NCBI GenBank assembly: GCA_037044905.1
Contig: JBAOKB010000144.1
Location: forward strand, 434,001 to 498,000
Direction: 5' to 3'
Length of the DNA: 64,000 bases
Origin: Hortaea werneckii
Taxonomy: Eukaryota > Ascomycota > Dothideomycetes > Mycosphaerellales > Teratosphaeriaceae
Shown: one piece after another, positions 1 to 10,489 of the stretch
Numbering within the stretch: position 1 is the first letter of the stretch
Layout of the letters: each line of letters begins with the position of its first letter
The notes under the pieces: generated by a model
The model's database searches: none
Seen by the model: only the letters and a program-made list of their open reading frames with translations
What the model was told of the DNA's origin: nothing
Program-made: the position numbers and the translations under genes

Positions 1-511
1 GGCGCCAACGAGGTCACCAGAATCATCATTCCCGCTGGCCCATTTCACCGGCCCCACCAACGTTTCCTGCCATGCCGGATCCCCCAAATTACGCGGGAGT
101 CGAGGAGGCGCTGAGATTGCAACCAACGGGTTCAGGCCTGATGCCTGTCTCTAGCAACAGTAGTCAGGAGTCGAAGCGATTAATGCAGGCTCGGGCCGTC
201 AAGCAAACGGCGCCTGGCCGGTTGCACATCACTTCGCAGGTTCCCGCTTGGCATTAATGCAAAACCGTTAGCGTCAATCTTTGCATATTATGCGAATAAT
301 TAACAGGTGGGTAACGGTTGGCAATGTATGAGGCTGCCGGGCTGCTTGGGAATGCCGCGCGAATGGCGTGCGCTCACCAGCACGCGGTACCTGGAACGTT
401 GCTCAGGCTGGAGCCAGGTGCATGATAATAGGGTGTCACCTTGCATCCCATGAGGCTGCTGCAGGTACGAAAGTCTATCTAGGTCGGTGGAAGCAAGGCC
501 AAACTCTAAAC
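1..511. other. Left-edge non-coding stretch
   Basis: No convincing gene. The open frames here are short and resemble nothing I know. The stretch lies downstream of the minus-strand ALG7 stop codon, so its right part probably contains the ALG7 3' end. Confidence 0.5.
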
Positions 512-2016
512 TCAGAATCTATTGTCGGCCGTGAAGAGCCAGAGCGCCATCCGGTGTCTGACCCACAAGCCAAGCAGACCAACCGCTGACTGCAGCGCCA
601 GTATTTCCACGGCCAGTCTGTCTTCTCGCAGTGGACCGCGCCAGACCAGCCAAAGGTTCAGAAGCGTGAAATTGCTCACCTCGGTGACACGGCCGTTGTC
701 GTCCTGCTGTACCCGCATCAGCTTGATCTTATGCAGGAACTTCAGCACCTGGCCAATAACTGGCCGAAGAGGCTTTTCTTCGCTGAAAGTTGCGACAGAT
801 GCCTCCAGTAGTCCGCTTCTAGCATTGAAGCGAGGCATCCGGTGCCGTGGACACGGCACTATGGCGAATAATTGCGGCGCCGAGTAGCAGAAGTTAAATA
901 TCTGCGGGATGAAAAGCAACAACAGAGTTTTGCTGAAGTGCCCAAGGATACCCACCACTGCAAACACCATCCCGGCAAAGTAGCAATAGGTGTCCCCAAC
1001 AAAGACCTTGGCGGGAAACCAGTTGTGCTTCAGCAGCGCAAGCGACACTCCAATGAATGGGAGCAGCAGGTAAATGCTGAAGAGGTGCGAGTCGGCTGCT
1101 GGGTGAGGCTGCACTGACGGAAGCAGATAGAGCATATCGTTCAACGCAATCAGGAGAGCAATCACAATGGATTGGCCCACTTCAATGCCGTTGACGCCGG
1201 CTAGGATGTTGATGCAATTGGGGCAGAAGATCGATATGGCCGCCATGTAGAGATAGTAGAAGCCACCCAGGTCTACCAGCTCGCCCACATATGGTCGTAG
1301 TGGCAGCGGCACGACCACATGCGTGACACCGAAGTCAACGAAGTACAGCGCGAGCATGGGGAGGGCGGCGAATGCTGGTATGAAGAACTTGTGTCGCCAT
1401 CGCATATCGAAAGAGTCATCCAATATGCCCAGGATTGTCATTGAGGCAAGGGTACCGTAGGCGAAGCCATAAGATGCGAGCTTCCGTCAAGTCAGCGTTT
1501 GCTCGCTTTCGCATGGGCGACCACGGGACACGTACCTTTTCCAGTGGGAAACGATGCAAGAAACGGCCAGTTTCGATATGCTGTGCTTCCAGCACCTTGT
1601 CGGTCTTGCCAGCTCCATTCGTAACCTCGACGATATCGCGCTTGAAAGCGAACGGCAGGAAATTGACAATAGCCAGTAAATAGACGAGTGCACATATCAA
1701 GCCTATCGATTCGGGACTTTGATGATACCTGTCAGCACCAAAGCTCACTGTGTAGGACGATCTACGCTCACATTTCAATGGGGTTCTTCTTTGACAAGTC
1801 CTTGCCTTTGTAGCCTCGTCTGATAAAGACATGGCCTGTCCATCGTATCAAGCCATAGGTAAACGCAAAGCCAATACCACTGATAGCCAAGGAGGCAAAC
1901 AAAGGCTCGCCATCGCTCTTCCAAGCGTTGACCAGCACTGCCAAACACGCCGCGGACAGCACGCTCAGCGAGTACGCCTCCGTCGCGCTCAGTTGCTGCA
2001 TTCCTGTGTTACGCAC
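512..2016 (-). CDS. ALG7: UDP-GlcNAc:dolichyl-phosphate GlcNAc-1-P transferase (Alg7/GPT)
   Basis: Catalyses the first committed step of N-glycan precursor synthesis at the ER membrane: transfer of GlcNAc-1-phosphate from UDP-GlcNAc to dolichyl phosphate (the tunicamycin target). My model has three exons, 1772-2016, 1536-1716 and 512-1480, giving 464 residues, close to the usual size. Both introns are short: donor GTGAGC with a GCTGAC branch, and donor GTACGT with a GCTGAC branch. Phases join cleanly as ...NPIEI/PESIGL... and ...FPLEK/LASYGF.... Seen: many hydrophobic segments, the family motifs NILAGVNGIEVGQ and FVGDTYCYFAGM, and an acidic ILDDSFDMRWRHK loop. The ATG at 2016 opens the frame; an ATG five codons later is an alternative start. 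It is divergent from SEH1 across a 473-nt interval. Family identity is established knowledge; splice sites are inferred. Confidence 0.93.
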
Positions 2017-2489
2017 TTGCCGCCCTTGAATGCCGCATGCCGGGACGAATTATCGATTGTCTAATGATTTCAGAGGCACATGGTTTTAGGCGGCATTCAC
2101 GCCAGCTGGCAACAATGATTTGTGTTGGTGATGCGCGACTAGGGGTTCAGTGCCGCGCTAAGGTTTCAGCCACTGCCGCAGCCGAAGCCGCCGGTCAGCA
2201 AGGCGTGTGGACCGTCGACTTGGCGGGCGCTTCACCATGGAGGGTCACGGGACCCTCTGACCCTCTCACCTCCACGGAGTCCACTTCGCTCGAGTCAACA
2301 GTTCGCGACACAGACACCCGGAGCGGGAACAGTCCAGATCTCGGCGACAGCGACGGCGGCGGCGGCGGCGGCGGCAGCGGCAGCGCCACCGGAAATCCCT
2401 CGCAGCCCTGAGAGGTGTTAAGAGGACCCTGCTGGGGATTGCCCTGGAAAGTGCATCGCCATGAGACCGCGAGCGTCAGACATCACGAG
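2017..2489. promoter_or_regulatory. ALG7/SEH1 divergent intergenic region with a long upstream ORF
   Basis: This 473-nt interval separates two divergent start codons and must hold both promoters. A plus-strand ATG frame of 124 codons (2037-2411) ends 79 nt before the SEH1 ATG and is Ser/Gly rich, with a (GGC)n run near 2355-2376. It could be an upstream ORF in the SEH1 leader or chance. Confidence 0.5.
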
Positions 2490-3635
2490 ATGACAACCTC
2501 ACGTATCGGTCAGGGTTTTCATCGCTATTCCCATGGCCACCGTGACCTGGTTTCGGCCCAATCCTTCAACTTCTATGGCACGCGAATGGCCACCGCCTCG
2601 GCGGACCATCGTGTTAAAGTATGGGACCGCAATGTTAACACTGGCCAGTGGACCGTCACCGACGTCTGGACTGCCCACGATGCGGAAGTGACGGACGTCC
2701 GATGGAATGGCCCCTTTGTAGGCGAGCACCTTGGCACGATCGGGGAAGACGGGCTGCTTAGAATCTGGCAGGAAGATGCCAATGAGGCCGCAAATTCCGG
2801 CCGGAGGTTCAAGAAAATCTTCGAGCAGGTCTCCGCCACGGGTGTCCCGTACATGTGTCTAGAATTCAAGAACATCGGTACGGAATCGTACCTGGCGGTT
2901 ATTACCCGCGATGGTTATCTATCTGTCTGCGAACCAGAAGATCATGATCGCCTCTCGGCGTGGCGGATCCTCTGGTCAGACTATCTATGCAAAACACCTC
3001 CACGAACTGAAGAGACCGGGTTCAGACTTAGCTGGCATAAGGAAAAATTGCCAGCACCGTCCGCCGTCTTGGCTGGTCTAGACCGTAAAAGTCTCAGTCT
3101 GGCCGTAGCAGTGGGTGATTCTGTAAAAGTGTTTCGTACCGACAAAGATCGTAAGTTCTATGTTGCTGCTACTCTGGAAGGCGCGAAGGGCTTGGTGCGG
3201 GATGTCAGCTGGGCGAATGGCAGCATGCGTGGGTTTGACCTGATTGCTACCGCGGACAAGGATGGATATCTCCGTGTCTACGAAATACACACACCGACAT
3301 TTCCAGCGCGACCAACTCCCACTGGCTCTCCTAAGCCCGAGAAGGATTTACGTGCTATGCAGTCACCGCCGTCAAGGGTAGCCAGATCAGGTATTGGAGC
3401 TGGCCTCGCTGGTGGCGCTAGAGGAAGAAGGGACGAGAACGCCGATTCACCCGGTGCGTTCAGACAAGAGTCCAAGTTGGTCGCGGAGCTGGCTATGAAT
3501 GCACCATGGAGAGTACAGTCGTCCCCAGCGGCTGACCTGCTGACTGCTACCGGAGATGACGGTGCGCTCAGAATCTGGAAGAAGGCCGTTGACGGCAGAT
3601 GGCTTGAGGCCGCCGAAGTAGATCCAATGGCTTGA
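2490..3635 (+). CDS. SEH1: Nucleoporin Seh1, WD40 beta-propeller
   Basis: Predicted subunit of the nuclear-pore Y (Nup84) complex and of the SEA/SEACIT complex at the vacuole, by family knowledge. The intronless frame gives 381 residues from the ATG at 2490. Upstream in-frame codons reach 2415 but contain no ATG. Seen: the N-terminal blade with the Seh1-typical string MATASADHRVKVWD, further WD-type repeats (LLRIWQED, YLRVYEIH), a low-complexity Ser/Pro/Arg insertion around residues 270-325, and a final blade MNAPWRVQSSPAADLLTATG followed by LRIWKK. The insertion before the last blade is longer than in yeast. Sec13 was the alternative; the MATASAD first blade and overall length favour Seh1. 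Convergent with the CHIP gene, about 1 kb away. Confidence 0.9.
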   Translation: MTTSRIGQGFHRYSHGHRDLVSAQSFNFYGTRMATASADHRVKVWDRNVNTGQWTVTDVWTAHDAEVTDVRWNGPFVGEHLGTIGEDGLLRIWQEDANEAANSGRRFKKIFEQVSATGVPYMCLEFKNIGTESYLAVITRDGYLSVCEPEDHDRLSAWRILWSDYLCKTPPRTEETGFRLSWHKEKLPAPSAVLAGLDRKSLSLAVAVGDSVKVFRTDKDRKFYVAATLEGAKGLVRDVSWANGSMRGFDLIATADKDGYLRVYEIHTPTFPARPTPTGSPKPEKDLRAMQSPPSRVARSGIGAGLAGGARGRRDENADSPGAFRQESKLVAELAMNAPWRVQSSPAADLLTATGDDGALRIWKKAVDGRWLEAAEVDPMA

Positions 3636-4629
3636 CGGTCAGAATCAAAGCGATCCATTTCAAGCCGCAATCATTCCTATTGCCATCTCTTCAAATCATG
3701 TTCTGTGGCGGACGGTCTGCCCCACTGTGCCTTGCAGTCGGTCGATGCAAGTGGAAGGCAGTGCTGCTAACATCCAATCTCTACCGTATACCTAAACCTC
3801 ACCTACATCCTACGTGACATCCTGCAATATTCATCGACCCTTTCTCGAAGATATAGGATCGCGTCCAGTATTCCAGAAGCAATGCTACATTCTGTCAGGC
3901 AATCTTGCACCGATGCGACAAGCAGGATGCAAAAGCCCATATGTGTACTGTGTTTAAGCCTTTCCAGTAGTGCATTACTGAAACCTATTTCTTCAAGCAT
4001 TCTACTTCTCGTTTGTGTCCATGTGCCAATCAATAGGTCAGTCGCTTGCATCTTTGTCGACCCTGCTTGGCCGCATTTGAGGAAGAACGTAGTCAGGAGA
4101 CCTTGCTAAATGCGCTGGCATGGCACTTTCTCATATGTGAAAAGGCTCGTAGGAAAAACAATAGCGCCGGCTGGACATTGAACGGTCTCTTTTAGCCGAT
4201 AAGGATGGTGATTATATCGAGGAGGGCAAGGCATTTGTAGCTGCGCTTGCTCTTCTCCTCGTCAGAGGCGATTTACCAATTTACCACATGGTCTCAGCTA
4301 GATAATGATGCTCATGGAGAACAAGCGCCAAGGGAATGGAGGGAGTGAAAGACCAGATCTTGCTTCTCTCTCCGAGGTAATGGATGTCAGAGTAAGTGCC
4401 ATCCGAAATGCCTTCTGCACCGACACTCTGCCCGCCATAGTATTCGGTAATGCCTTGAATTTCGAAAACCCGCTCGCTTGAACGCCGCACGCAAGTTGAA
4501 GAGCATGAAATTGGGAGTCAAAAGACTCCCCATAAGCGAAATAGATAATGAGCCCAGGCAAAGAACCAATGTCGCCAAAGTGGATAGGAATAAAAATAGC
4601 TGAAAAAGACAAAAATGAAGGAAGCGAGT
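3636..4629. other. Non-coding interval between convergent SEH1 and CHIP genes
   Basis: About 1 kb with no gene I can support. All open frames are short and overlap each other on both strands. It must contain the 3' ends of both neighbours. Confidence 0.5.
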
Positions 4630-5785
4630 TCACCAATCCCCAATCCACTCACTCGCCCCACTCTCCCAGAACTCATCACACGCGGCTTTCAGTCCGAAAT
4701 TACTCCTCAGCTCGTCGATGGTGAGAGGATCGCGGGTCAAGGGGTCCGTGGGACTGCGTTTGAGGTGCTCGTACAGCGTCGCGCGCTCGTACGAGTGGCC
4801 GTTCTTGGTGATGACGGGGTCGTGCATGGGCTCGAAGGTGATCATGTCGACCAAGTGGTCGGGGACTTCGCGGGGTTGGTGGTGCGTGCCGACTGTGGTG
4901 GGATTGGCGGAGGCGAAGACGGTGACGAGGTCGGAGGTTTGGCGGGTGAAGGTTTCGTGGGCTTCTTGGGTCCGTTCCTGGGTGCTGTGGTCAGTATGGA
5001 GGTATTCGGATTTTTTTTATGGACTTTTTTCGAAAAGGGTGAACAAATCAGAAAACAACACCAAAAGGAGACTCCTTTCCAAAATGTCTTTTCGTCTCCA
5101 ACAACTTCCGATTTGTCGCATGCCTGCGATAGAGGTGAAAAAGGGGTCGAGGAGGTAAGTCTGAGACGGAGCGAGTAGAGAAAACAAGCCTGGGAAAAAG
5201 GTACGAAAGGAAGAAGAAAGAACCCCATACCGAAGCCTCCACCTGCCCAATCTCCCCCCGGTCCAACAACCCCGCCACGAGCCCCACCTCCCTCTGCCTC
5301 CGCTCCTCCAGCAACCCCTCCAATTCGGCCCTCAAATCCCCCTGCCGCCTCAACCGCTCGCGATCCCTGACCGCGAACTTTTCCTTCTTACACTTCAGTA
5401 CAAAAGCAGAGAAGACCTCGAGATCCCTCGGCCCAATCTTCGCATTCGGCTTCGGATCCCGAACTTGCTCGTAAGCGGTCAGCGCGCTCGAGAGCGCCTC
5501 ATGGGGGTGATGCAGCGCGAGTTGGGCCTGGGCGAGGAAATAGTAAGCTTTGTGGTTTTGGGCAGGACCGGCGGCCGTGATCTCGAGACTCTTAAGGCAG
5601 TCGTTGACGGCGCCGTCCCATTGTTGCAGCTTCAGACGGGCGTTGGCGCGGTTGGTGAAGATCAGGGGGTTCCGCGAGTACTTTTGGATGGCTTGGGTGT
5701 AGAAGTCTTCGGCTTCGGCGTAGGAGCCGTTCCGGAAGGCGAGGTTGCCTTTGTCTTTGAGTTGTTCGGCTGCGTAGGATGCCAT
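4630..5785 (-). CDS. CHIP/STUB1-type E3 ubiquitin ligase (TPR + U-box)
   Basis: Predicted co-chaperone ubiquitin ligase: the N-terminal TPR repeats bind the C-terminal EEVD of Hsp70/Hsp90 and the C-terminal U-box recruits an E2. Two exons, 5231-5785 and 4630-4977, join in phase and give 300 residues, essentially the size of animal CHIP (303). Donor GTATGG; acceptor CCCAG at 4978. An earlier CACAG acceptor would put the frame wrong. Seen: KGNLAFRNGSYAEAEDFYTQ and TNRANARLKLQQWDGAVNDC (TPR 1-2, residues about 10-75), a charged helical linker (about 140-185), then REVPDHLVDMITFEPMHDPV and DPLTRDPLTIDEL, the U-box core (about 225-295). The 253-nt intron is long for this window. Budding yeast lacks CHIP, so no standard yeast name applies. 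Confidence 0.9.
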
Positions 5786-6199
5786 TCTCTGGAGAAAGAG
5801 AGAGGGTGGGTGTCTGTGAAGGGAGCTACTTTTTTTTGTTACTTTTTGGATTCTTTATTTGCTTTTGATGGGTGAGATCAGATTGGTAGAAAGGAAAAGG
5901 GCGAAGTGAAGGGCGAAGGGACCACGTGCGTGGTAAGTGGGGCTGTGCACGTGCATGCAGCCGGATTTGGCAATTACTAAGCGCAGGCGTTTGCATTGCT
6001 TGCCGCCTTTCTGGAAGCGTCTATTGTGATTTATGCACGGCGGTCGAGAGGCATAGTTCATAGCAAGAGAACGCTTGCAATGGCGATCTATCATGGAAAA
6101 GGCCAATGGATAGCCTGATTCTACAAGACATGATCAAAACTGCCTACAAAATAGCCACTCCAAAATCCTTTTCGCCTTACATCAGGGCGGTATGTATAT
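5786..6199. other. Spacer between CHIP promoter and PRD1 3' end
   Basis: 414 nt. It should contain the CHIP promoter and leader and the PRD1 3' end. There is a T-rich run around 5829-5855 just upstream of the CHIP ATG. No gene seen. Confidence 0.4.
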
Positions 6200-8353
6200 C
6201 TACGCGACCCCCAGCTCCTTGTAAAAGGCCTCCGTACTCGGCTCCCTGCCCAGGAACTCCTTCAAAGTCTCCATCTCATCCTGACTTCCACCCTTCTCGA
6301 GCACTGTATGTCTATACCGTCTGCCTTCCTTGCCATTCATCGGATCCTTCTTGAACACGCTGTAGAACATATCCGTACTGTAGACCTGACTGGAAAGGTA
6401 GCCATAGTATCCGGCATCGTAACCACCGATCAGGTGTCCGAAAGTCGCTTGGCCATTTCCCCAGTCGTAACCGTTGCCAAGCGCTTCCGGTCCATCCAGT
6501 TTGCTGATCTCGTGGCGCAGGGAGTTGTAGGTTGTTGAAGCGTCGAGCTTTTCAATTGCCGCATGAGAGGATGCCTCGTGGACGGTCATGTCGAAGATGC
6601 CGAAGTGAAGCTGGCGCAAATTGAAAAGCGCATCGTTCACATGTCGTGTGCTGACGATTGACTGGATCAAATCATCTGGGATGCTCTCCGGGGGCTGCTG
6701 ACTGCCATGCTTAGCGCTAGCTTCCCACGCTTGCTTGTACTCAGGCGTGAGGTAAGACCAGTGCTTGCTCAGCGACTTGATCTGGCTAGGAGTCCAGCAC
6801 CAGTTCTCCAGCATTTGCGATGGCGCTTCAACGAAGTCGCGGACAGTGGACGTGCCGTGGAAGCGGCTATAGATTGTCTTGGATACGAGATCGTGGATAC
6901 CATGTCCGAGCTCGTGAAACAGCGTGACGACCTCATCGTGCTTGAGGAGGGATGGTTTCTTTGGCGTCGGTTTGCTGAAGTTGCATACCAGCGCTGTTGC
7001 TGGGTAGCGGCGTGTACCATTCTCAGCGATGAAGCCTGGCTGAAGATTGAAATTTGCGGCGTGGCCGTACTTGCCATCTCGAGGATGTAAGTCAAGGTAG
7101 AGGTAACCGACGAAGCCATCGCCTTCGCTCTGATCGTCCCAAACGGAGTATACATGCACCTCAGGATGCCAAACGATGTCCTCTCCCTTTCCAGTCTCGG
7201 AAATAGCGTCGCGGTCCTTGCCCTTCAACTCAACGAACACAAGGCCGAACAGCTGCTCAAATATGTTAAGCATTCCCTCAATGGAAGTCTGAAGTGGGAA
7301 GTATTCCGCGATTCGGTTCTGATCGAGCTGATAGTCGCGTTCGAGCATAAGAGTGTCATAGAAACGGTGGTCCCAGAGGAAGTACCTGTCAGCATCGCCA
7401 GTCTCTGACTTCTTCAGCTCCTTGAGTTTCTCGATCTCCTTGAGGCCACCAGGAGCCAATCGCTTCCGCAGGTCGCCAAGGAAATCGTCGACGGTCTTGG
7501 GCGTCTTTGCCATTTTGTCTTCAATCCGGAAAGTGGCGTGGTCGGGGTAGCCTAGGATCCGAGCAGCCTCATCGCGAAGCACGATGGCTTCCTTAAATAG
7601 CTTCACATTCTGGTTGCACTTGTTCTCGTTCGCCATGAAGACCTTTTGCCTAGTCTCTGCATTCTTGCAGTACTTTTGCGTCGGGAATAGATCAGGGTAC
7701 TTGAATGTCAACCAGAGTTTGCCCTCATTCTCTGTACCCTTCTCTCCTTTCTTCAGCCCGCTGGTCACGTCTTCGGGCACTCCGTCCAACTCTTGTGGCG
7801 TGAACCAGAGACCACCTTGCTCTTCATTGAGGTTTTTCTGGAAGGTAATGCTGAGCTCAGACAGCCGCTTCTTGATCGCTTTGAATCGATCTCTCTGCTC
7901 GCCTGCCGGGATACCGAGACCCATTCTGATGTAACCCTTGTGATCTTTCTCGAGCAGCCTCCGGCTTTCGTTGTCAAGACTGGGGTCATCCTTTTGCTTT
8001 TTGAATGTCGCATCGACGAGCTTGAAAATGTCCTCGCGCATCGACGCCTCGATGGCAAAGTCGTCCATGAGCTTCTCCGCTTCGGTCGAGGCATCTCTCA
8101 GCTTAGCATCTGTCGAGACTGCCTGGTAAAAGCCAATGATGTGCGACTCTAACGACATGTTGTTGTCATCCCGCGCAAATGGCAGCAGGACATTCTTGAA
8201 GTCTGCACTCTCCGGTGTAACGCCCCCCACTATCTTGTCTTGCAACGCCTTGCTATCCGCGATCAACCGCTTCGTATCACTCACCAGCGAGTCTGGAGTA
8301 TGGGTGAAGAGCGGTGGTGCCTGAGGCGGCTTCCGATACTTGTCCGCTACCAT
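6200..8353 (-). CDS. PRD1: Saccharolysin / thimet-type oligopeptidase, M3 metallopeptidase
   Basis: Zinc endopeptidase that degrades short peptides in cytosol and/or the mitochondrial intermembrane space. From the only in-frame ATG that fits the family (8353) the protein is 717 residues; yeast Prd1 has 712. Seen: the metal-binding motif LFHELGHGIHDL (HELGH codons at 6902-6916), followed about 25 residues later by the third ligand in DFVEAPSQMLE. Also family strings YLDLHPRDGKYGHAANF, ALVCNFSKPTPKKPSLLKHD and DAGYYGYLSSQVYSTDMFY. The C-terminal EFLGREPSTEAFYKELG is typical. The frame stays open 62 codons upstream of this ATG (to 8539, a GTG) and encodes a hydrophobic segment plus a basic, Ser/Thr-rich stretch resembling a targeting sequence. 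A spliced upstream exon carrying another ATG is possible. Confidence 0.93.
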   Translation of the reverse strand: MVADKYRKPPQAPPLFTHTPDSLVSDTKRLIADSKALQDKIVGGVTPESADFKNVLLPFARDDNNMSLESHIIGFYQAVSTDAKLRDASTEAEKLMDDFAIEASMREDIFKLVDATFKKQKDDPSLDNESRRLLEKDHKGYIRMGLGIPAGEQRDRFKAIKKRLSELSITFQKNLNEEQGGLWFTPQELDGVPEDVTSGLKKGEKGTENEGKLWLTFKYPDLFPTQKYCKNAETRQKVFMANENKCNQNVKLFKEAIVLRDEAARILGYPDHATFRIEDKMAKTPKTVDDFLGDLRKRLAPGGLKEIEKLKELKKSETGDADRYFLWDHRFYDTLMLERDYQLDQNRIAEYFPLQTSIEGMLNIFEQLFGLVFVELKGKDRDAISETGKGEDIVWHPEVHVYSVWDDQSEGDGFVGYLYLDLHPRDGKYGHAANFNLQPGFIAENGTRRYPATALVCNFSKPTPKKPSLLKHDEVVTLFHELGHGIHDLVSKTIYSRFHGTSTVRDFVEAPSQMLENWCWTPSQIKSLSKHWSYLTPEYKQAWEASAKHGSQQPPESIPDDLIQSIVSTRHVNDALFNLRQLHFGIFDMTVHEASSHAAIEKLDASTTYNSLRHEISKLDGPEALGNGYDWGNGQATFGHLIGGYDAGYYGYLSSQVYSTDMFYSVFKKDPMNGKEGRRYRHTVLEKGGSQDEMETLKEFLGREPSTEAFYKELGVA

Positions 8354-8539
8354 TGTGGAAGAAGTGACTGGTCTTGTGGTCGTGAAGCTGAAAGGTGTTC
8401 TGGGAAACGCGAGCTGAGCGACGAAGGCGCGAATCCGAGGGAGAGCAACGAATGAAGCCACGATGGCTACGGCACAGAGGATGTAGAGGATGTAGGAACG
8501 GAAGGAGCTTCTTGATCTAGTCCCACCAGCAGACGACAC

Positions 8540-9010
8540 CTTTCCTCCCCACCGCGGACGAGAAGGGGACCCGCTTCGCTGTCGAGCCAGAGTGGGCGGT
8601 GTCGGGGTACAGTCTACTATACCAGTGTTGGTTATACAAGATGGTCGTCACACCGTCTGCGAGTCCAACAGGCGGTGAAGGGAGCTATGCGTCGTTTGGG
8701 CGCGTGATACAGTGAGCGAGGAAGGATTGGGGCTCGATGTTGGTTGGTGAGCTTGTGACGTTTCTATTGACCATTCCAGGTTGCATTATGTGGACTCGGC
8801 TCCGAGGCACCCAATGCTGACTAACCCGTTCGAAGACCATCGCTTTGTCCCACCTCGCCCACCTGCATCTATTGACCAGGGGCCAGACCAAGGGTGACCG
8901 CTTTATCGGAATAGGACAAGTATCTAGGCACACTAGGTGAGGGACTGACCTCGGAAAAATTGCACTTTGGTAACCAGATTATCCTACAGTCATAGAGCAG
9001 ACCTATGCGG
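8540..9010. other. Spacer between PRD1 and the UGA2-like gene
   Basis: 471 nt between two minus-strand genes; PRD1 promoter and possibly an unrecognised first exon lie here. I see no ATG exon I can join with confidence. Confidence 0.4.
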
Positions 9011-10489
9011 CTAATAGTGGTCCGCCAAGGTAAGAGTACCTGTTTTCGTAATAAGATACTCTGCCACCGCAACATCTTTCCCGCTCTCCTTGCCGTAACC
9101 TGACTCCTTGATGCCACCGAATGGGCTCTCTGCAGCTGAAGTATTGCCAGTGTTCATACCAATCATGCCGGCTTCGAGATTCTCCAGGAGGCGCCACGTC
9201 CTGTCCACATTCTTGGTGAAGAAATAAGAAGCCAAACCCATCGACGTATCGTTCGCCATTTTGACGCACTCCTCCTCGGTGTCAAATTCGAAAAGGGCCA
9301 TGACGGGAGCGAAAGTCTCTTCGCGCGCGATCAGCATGGAATCTTTGGCGCCGGTGATAAGCGTCGGTTCAAAGAAGTAGCCTGGGTACTTCTCTTGGCC
9401 GTGCAGCTTGCTGCCACCCAAGACGACCTGGCCTCCGTTCTTCTTGGCATCTGCAACCTGAGCTTCTGCCTTGTCCAAGCTGCGAGGGGTAGTGACAGGC
9501 CCCATTGTGGTCGTTTTCTCTGACCCATGGCCTACAACAAGCGCCTTTGTCTTTTCCGCAAGGATTTGAGCGAACTTGTCATAGACTCCTTTCTGGACGT
9601 ACACTCGATTGGCCGTGATGCACGCTTGGCCAGCGTGTCGCCATTTCAATGCCATCAATGCAGTTGCAGCCTGGTCGAGATCGGCATCGTCGAAAACGAG
9701 GAATGGACAATTGCCACCTAGCTCCAGAGTACACTTCTTCAACCCATCGGAGCAGATCTTGGCCACGAGCTTCCCAACTCGAGTCGAGCCCGTGAAGGTG
9801 ACCTTCTTGACTAGGGGATGTCTGCACAGGCTCTCGGACAGGGCCGGCGTGTTATCCAGAGAAGTCGGCAGCACCGAAAACACGCCCTGAGCAAACCCAG
9901 CTTCGTGTGCCAAATGTGCCAATGCTAGCACGGAGAATGGTGTCTCCGGACTGGGCTTCACGATCATAGTGCACCCAGCAGCCAACGCCGCACCAGCCTT
10001 CCTGAGGATCATCGCAATAGGGAAGTTCCAGGGCACAAGCGCCACAGCGACACCAATTGGCTGCTTCACTGTGAACACTCTCCGTCCAGGGGCCGAAGGC
10101 GTCTGTACAGTTCCCTGAACTCGCTCGGCTTCGCCTGCGAACCACCAAGTAAAACCCAAAGCATAATCCAACTCGCCCTGGCTTTCAGCGATCGGCTTAC
10201 CGGTCTCATAAGTCACGATTCTCGCCAGATCATCCCGGTTCTCGCGGATGAGCTGATCCCATTTGAGCAAGCACTGGGCACGAGTGCGCGGATTGACTTT
10301 CTTGAATGTTTCGAACGCGGTATGGGCGGCTTTGACTGCGGCATCGGTGTCGTTGACATCGCAGTCGGGAGCTGTTGCCCAGACTTTACCGCTGCCAGGG
10401 TCGTAGACGTCGAAGCGTTTCCCGGATTTCGCTTCGACCCATTGTCCATTGATTAGAGCTTGGTCGCGGAACAAGGCGGGATTGTTCAT
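9011..10489 (-). CDS. UGA2: Succinate-semialdehyde dehydrogenase (NADP+), ALDH family
   Basis: Oxidises succinate semialdehyde to succinate in the GABA shunt. Intronless, 492 residues from the ATG at 10489, the normal length for this ALDH subgroup. Seen: the Rossmann-domain landmark VPWNFPIAMILRKAGAALAAG (about residues 152-172), the FTGSTRVGK nucleotide-binding turn (about 232-240), the general base in LELGGN (Glu256), the catalytic Cys290 in HAGQACITANR, and SPFGGIKESGYGKESG near the C-terminus. No N-terminal targeting peptide is evident, so a cytosolic enzyme like yeast Uga2 is likely. Closely related ALDH specificities (glutarate semialdehyde, other short aldehydes) cannot be excluded from sequence alone. 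Confidence 0.88.
   Translation of the reverse strand: MNNPALFRDQALINGQWVEAKSGKRFDVYDPGSGKVWATAPDCDVNDTDAAVKAAHTAFETFKKVNPRTRAQCLLKWDQLIRENRDDLARIVTYETGKPIAESQGELDYALGFTWWFAGEAERVQGTVQTPSAPGRRVFTVKQPIGVAVALVPWNFPIAMILRKAGAALAAGCTMIVKPSPETPFSVLALAHLAHEAGFAQGVFSVLPTSLDNTPALSESLCRHPLVKKVTFTGSTRVGKLVAKICSDGLKKCTLELGGNCPFLVFDDADLDQAATALMALKWRHAGQACITANRVYVQKGVYDKFAQILAEKTKALVVGHGSEKTTTMGPVTTPRSLDKAEAQVADAKKNGGQVVLGGSKLHGQEKYPGYFFEPTLITGAKDSMLIAREETFAPVMALFEFDTEEECVKMANDTSMGLASYFFTKNVDRTWRLLENLEAGMIGMNTGNTSAAESPFGGIKESGYGKESGKDVAVAEYLITKTGTLTLADHY

Noticed and set aside
4615..5178. Plus-strand 187-codon frame over the CHIP 3' exon and intron
   Set aside because: Antisense shadow; the minus strand encodes a complete U-box and the frame crosses the CHIP intron.
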